16,350 nt of DNA from Paracoccaceae bacterium (GTDB taxonomy: Bacteria > Pseudomonadota > Alphaproteobacteria > Rhodobacterales > Rhodobacteraceae): contig SLPP01000389.1 in the NCBI GenBank assembly GCA_007131945.1, positions 1 through 16,350 of the forward strand. Direction: 5' to 3'. Position numbers and translations under genes: made by a program. Below the pieces are notes generated by a model that did not search any database, was not told where the DNA came from, and saw nothing but the letters and a program-made list of their open reading frames with translations. Shown one piece after another: positions 16,293-16,350 of this stretch. Within the stretch, counting starts at the first letter, position 1. Each line of letters starts with the position of its first letter.

Positions 16293-16350
16293 GCGCCAAA
16301 CCTGCCCCGCGCGGGCGGACAAATCAAGCCCGTCGATGCGCCCGCAACGA
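16293..16350. other. Right-edge sequence upstream of DUF2794
   Basis: These 58 bases hold the DUF2794 ribosome-binding region and probably part of its promoter, since the gene reads leftward. I see no convincing -35/-10 pair in it, and no other gene. Confidence 0.35.

Overview
The window looks like a chromosomal segment of a high-GC alphaproteobacterium, most likely in or near the Rhodobacteraceae. Three things suggest this: the GC-rich third codon positions throughout; the gene order nrnC-lptC-lptA-lptB-rpoN-hpf-ptsN, which from general knowledge is typical of alphaproteobacteria; and a DUF2794 protein, an alphaproteobacterial family. I could run no searches, so the placement is by recognition only. 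I see no tRNA, rRNA, CRISPR array, intact insertion sequence or phage gene.

Layout. Bases 1-211 have lower GC (about 60% by my count) and no gene I recognise. A thiolase (212-1390, minus) is followed by a divergent STAS / anti-sigma-type kinase pair (1476-2292, plus). This pair converges with murQ (2258-3154, minus), and the 3' ends overlap by 35 bp. Divergent from murQ is a sugar kinase-nagA pair joined by an ATGA overlap (3274-5276). Together murQ, the kinase and nagA form an amino-sugar and peptidoglycan salvage module. Next are a large hybrid sensor kinase with an N-terminal 7TM-like region (5421-8072), a glycerophosphodiester phosphodiesterase and a family III CoA-transferase/alpha-methylacyl-CoA racemase (8147-10023, again an ATGA overlap).

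From 10158 to 15163 runs the conserved block: an NrnC-type small-RNA exonuclease, the LPS-transport genes lptC, lptA and lptB, sigma-54 (rpoN), the long-form ribosome hibernation factor and EIIA-Ntr (ptsN). It links cell-envelope assembly, nitrogen/PTS-type regulation and ribosome hibernation. Convergent with it, on the minus strand, are a DUF2794 gene and rluA (15257-16292).

No wholly new multi-gene system is evident. The points most worth a second look are a sigma-54 with an atypical helix-turn-helix and a shortened acidic region; a perfect 18-bp alternating purine-pyrimidine palindrome between ptsN and rluA; a possible TTG-initiated leader peptide overlapping the hybrid-kinase start; a stem-loop abutting the murQ ribosome-binding site; and the possibility that the sugar kinase acts on both MurNAc and GlcNAc. 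No gene-free stretch exceeds 300 bases.
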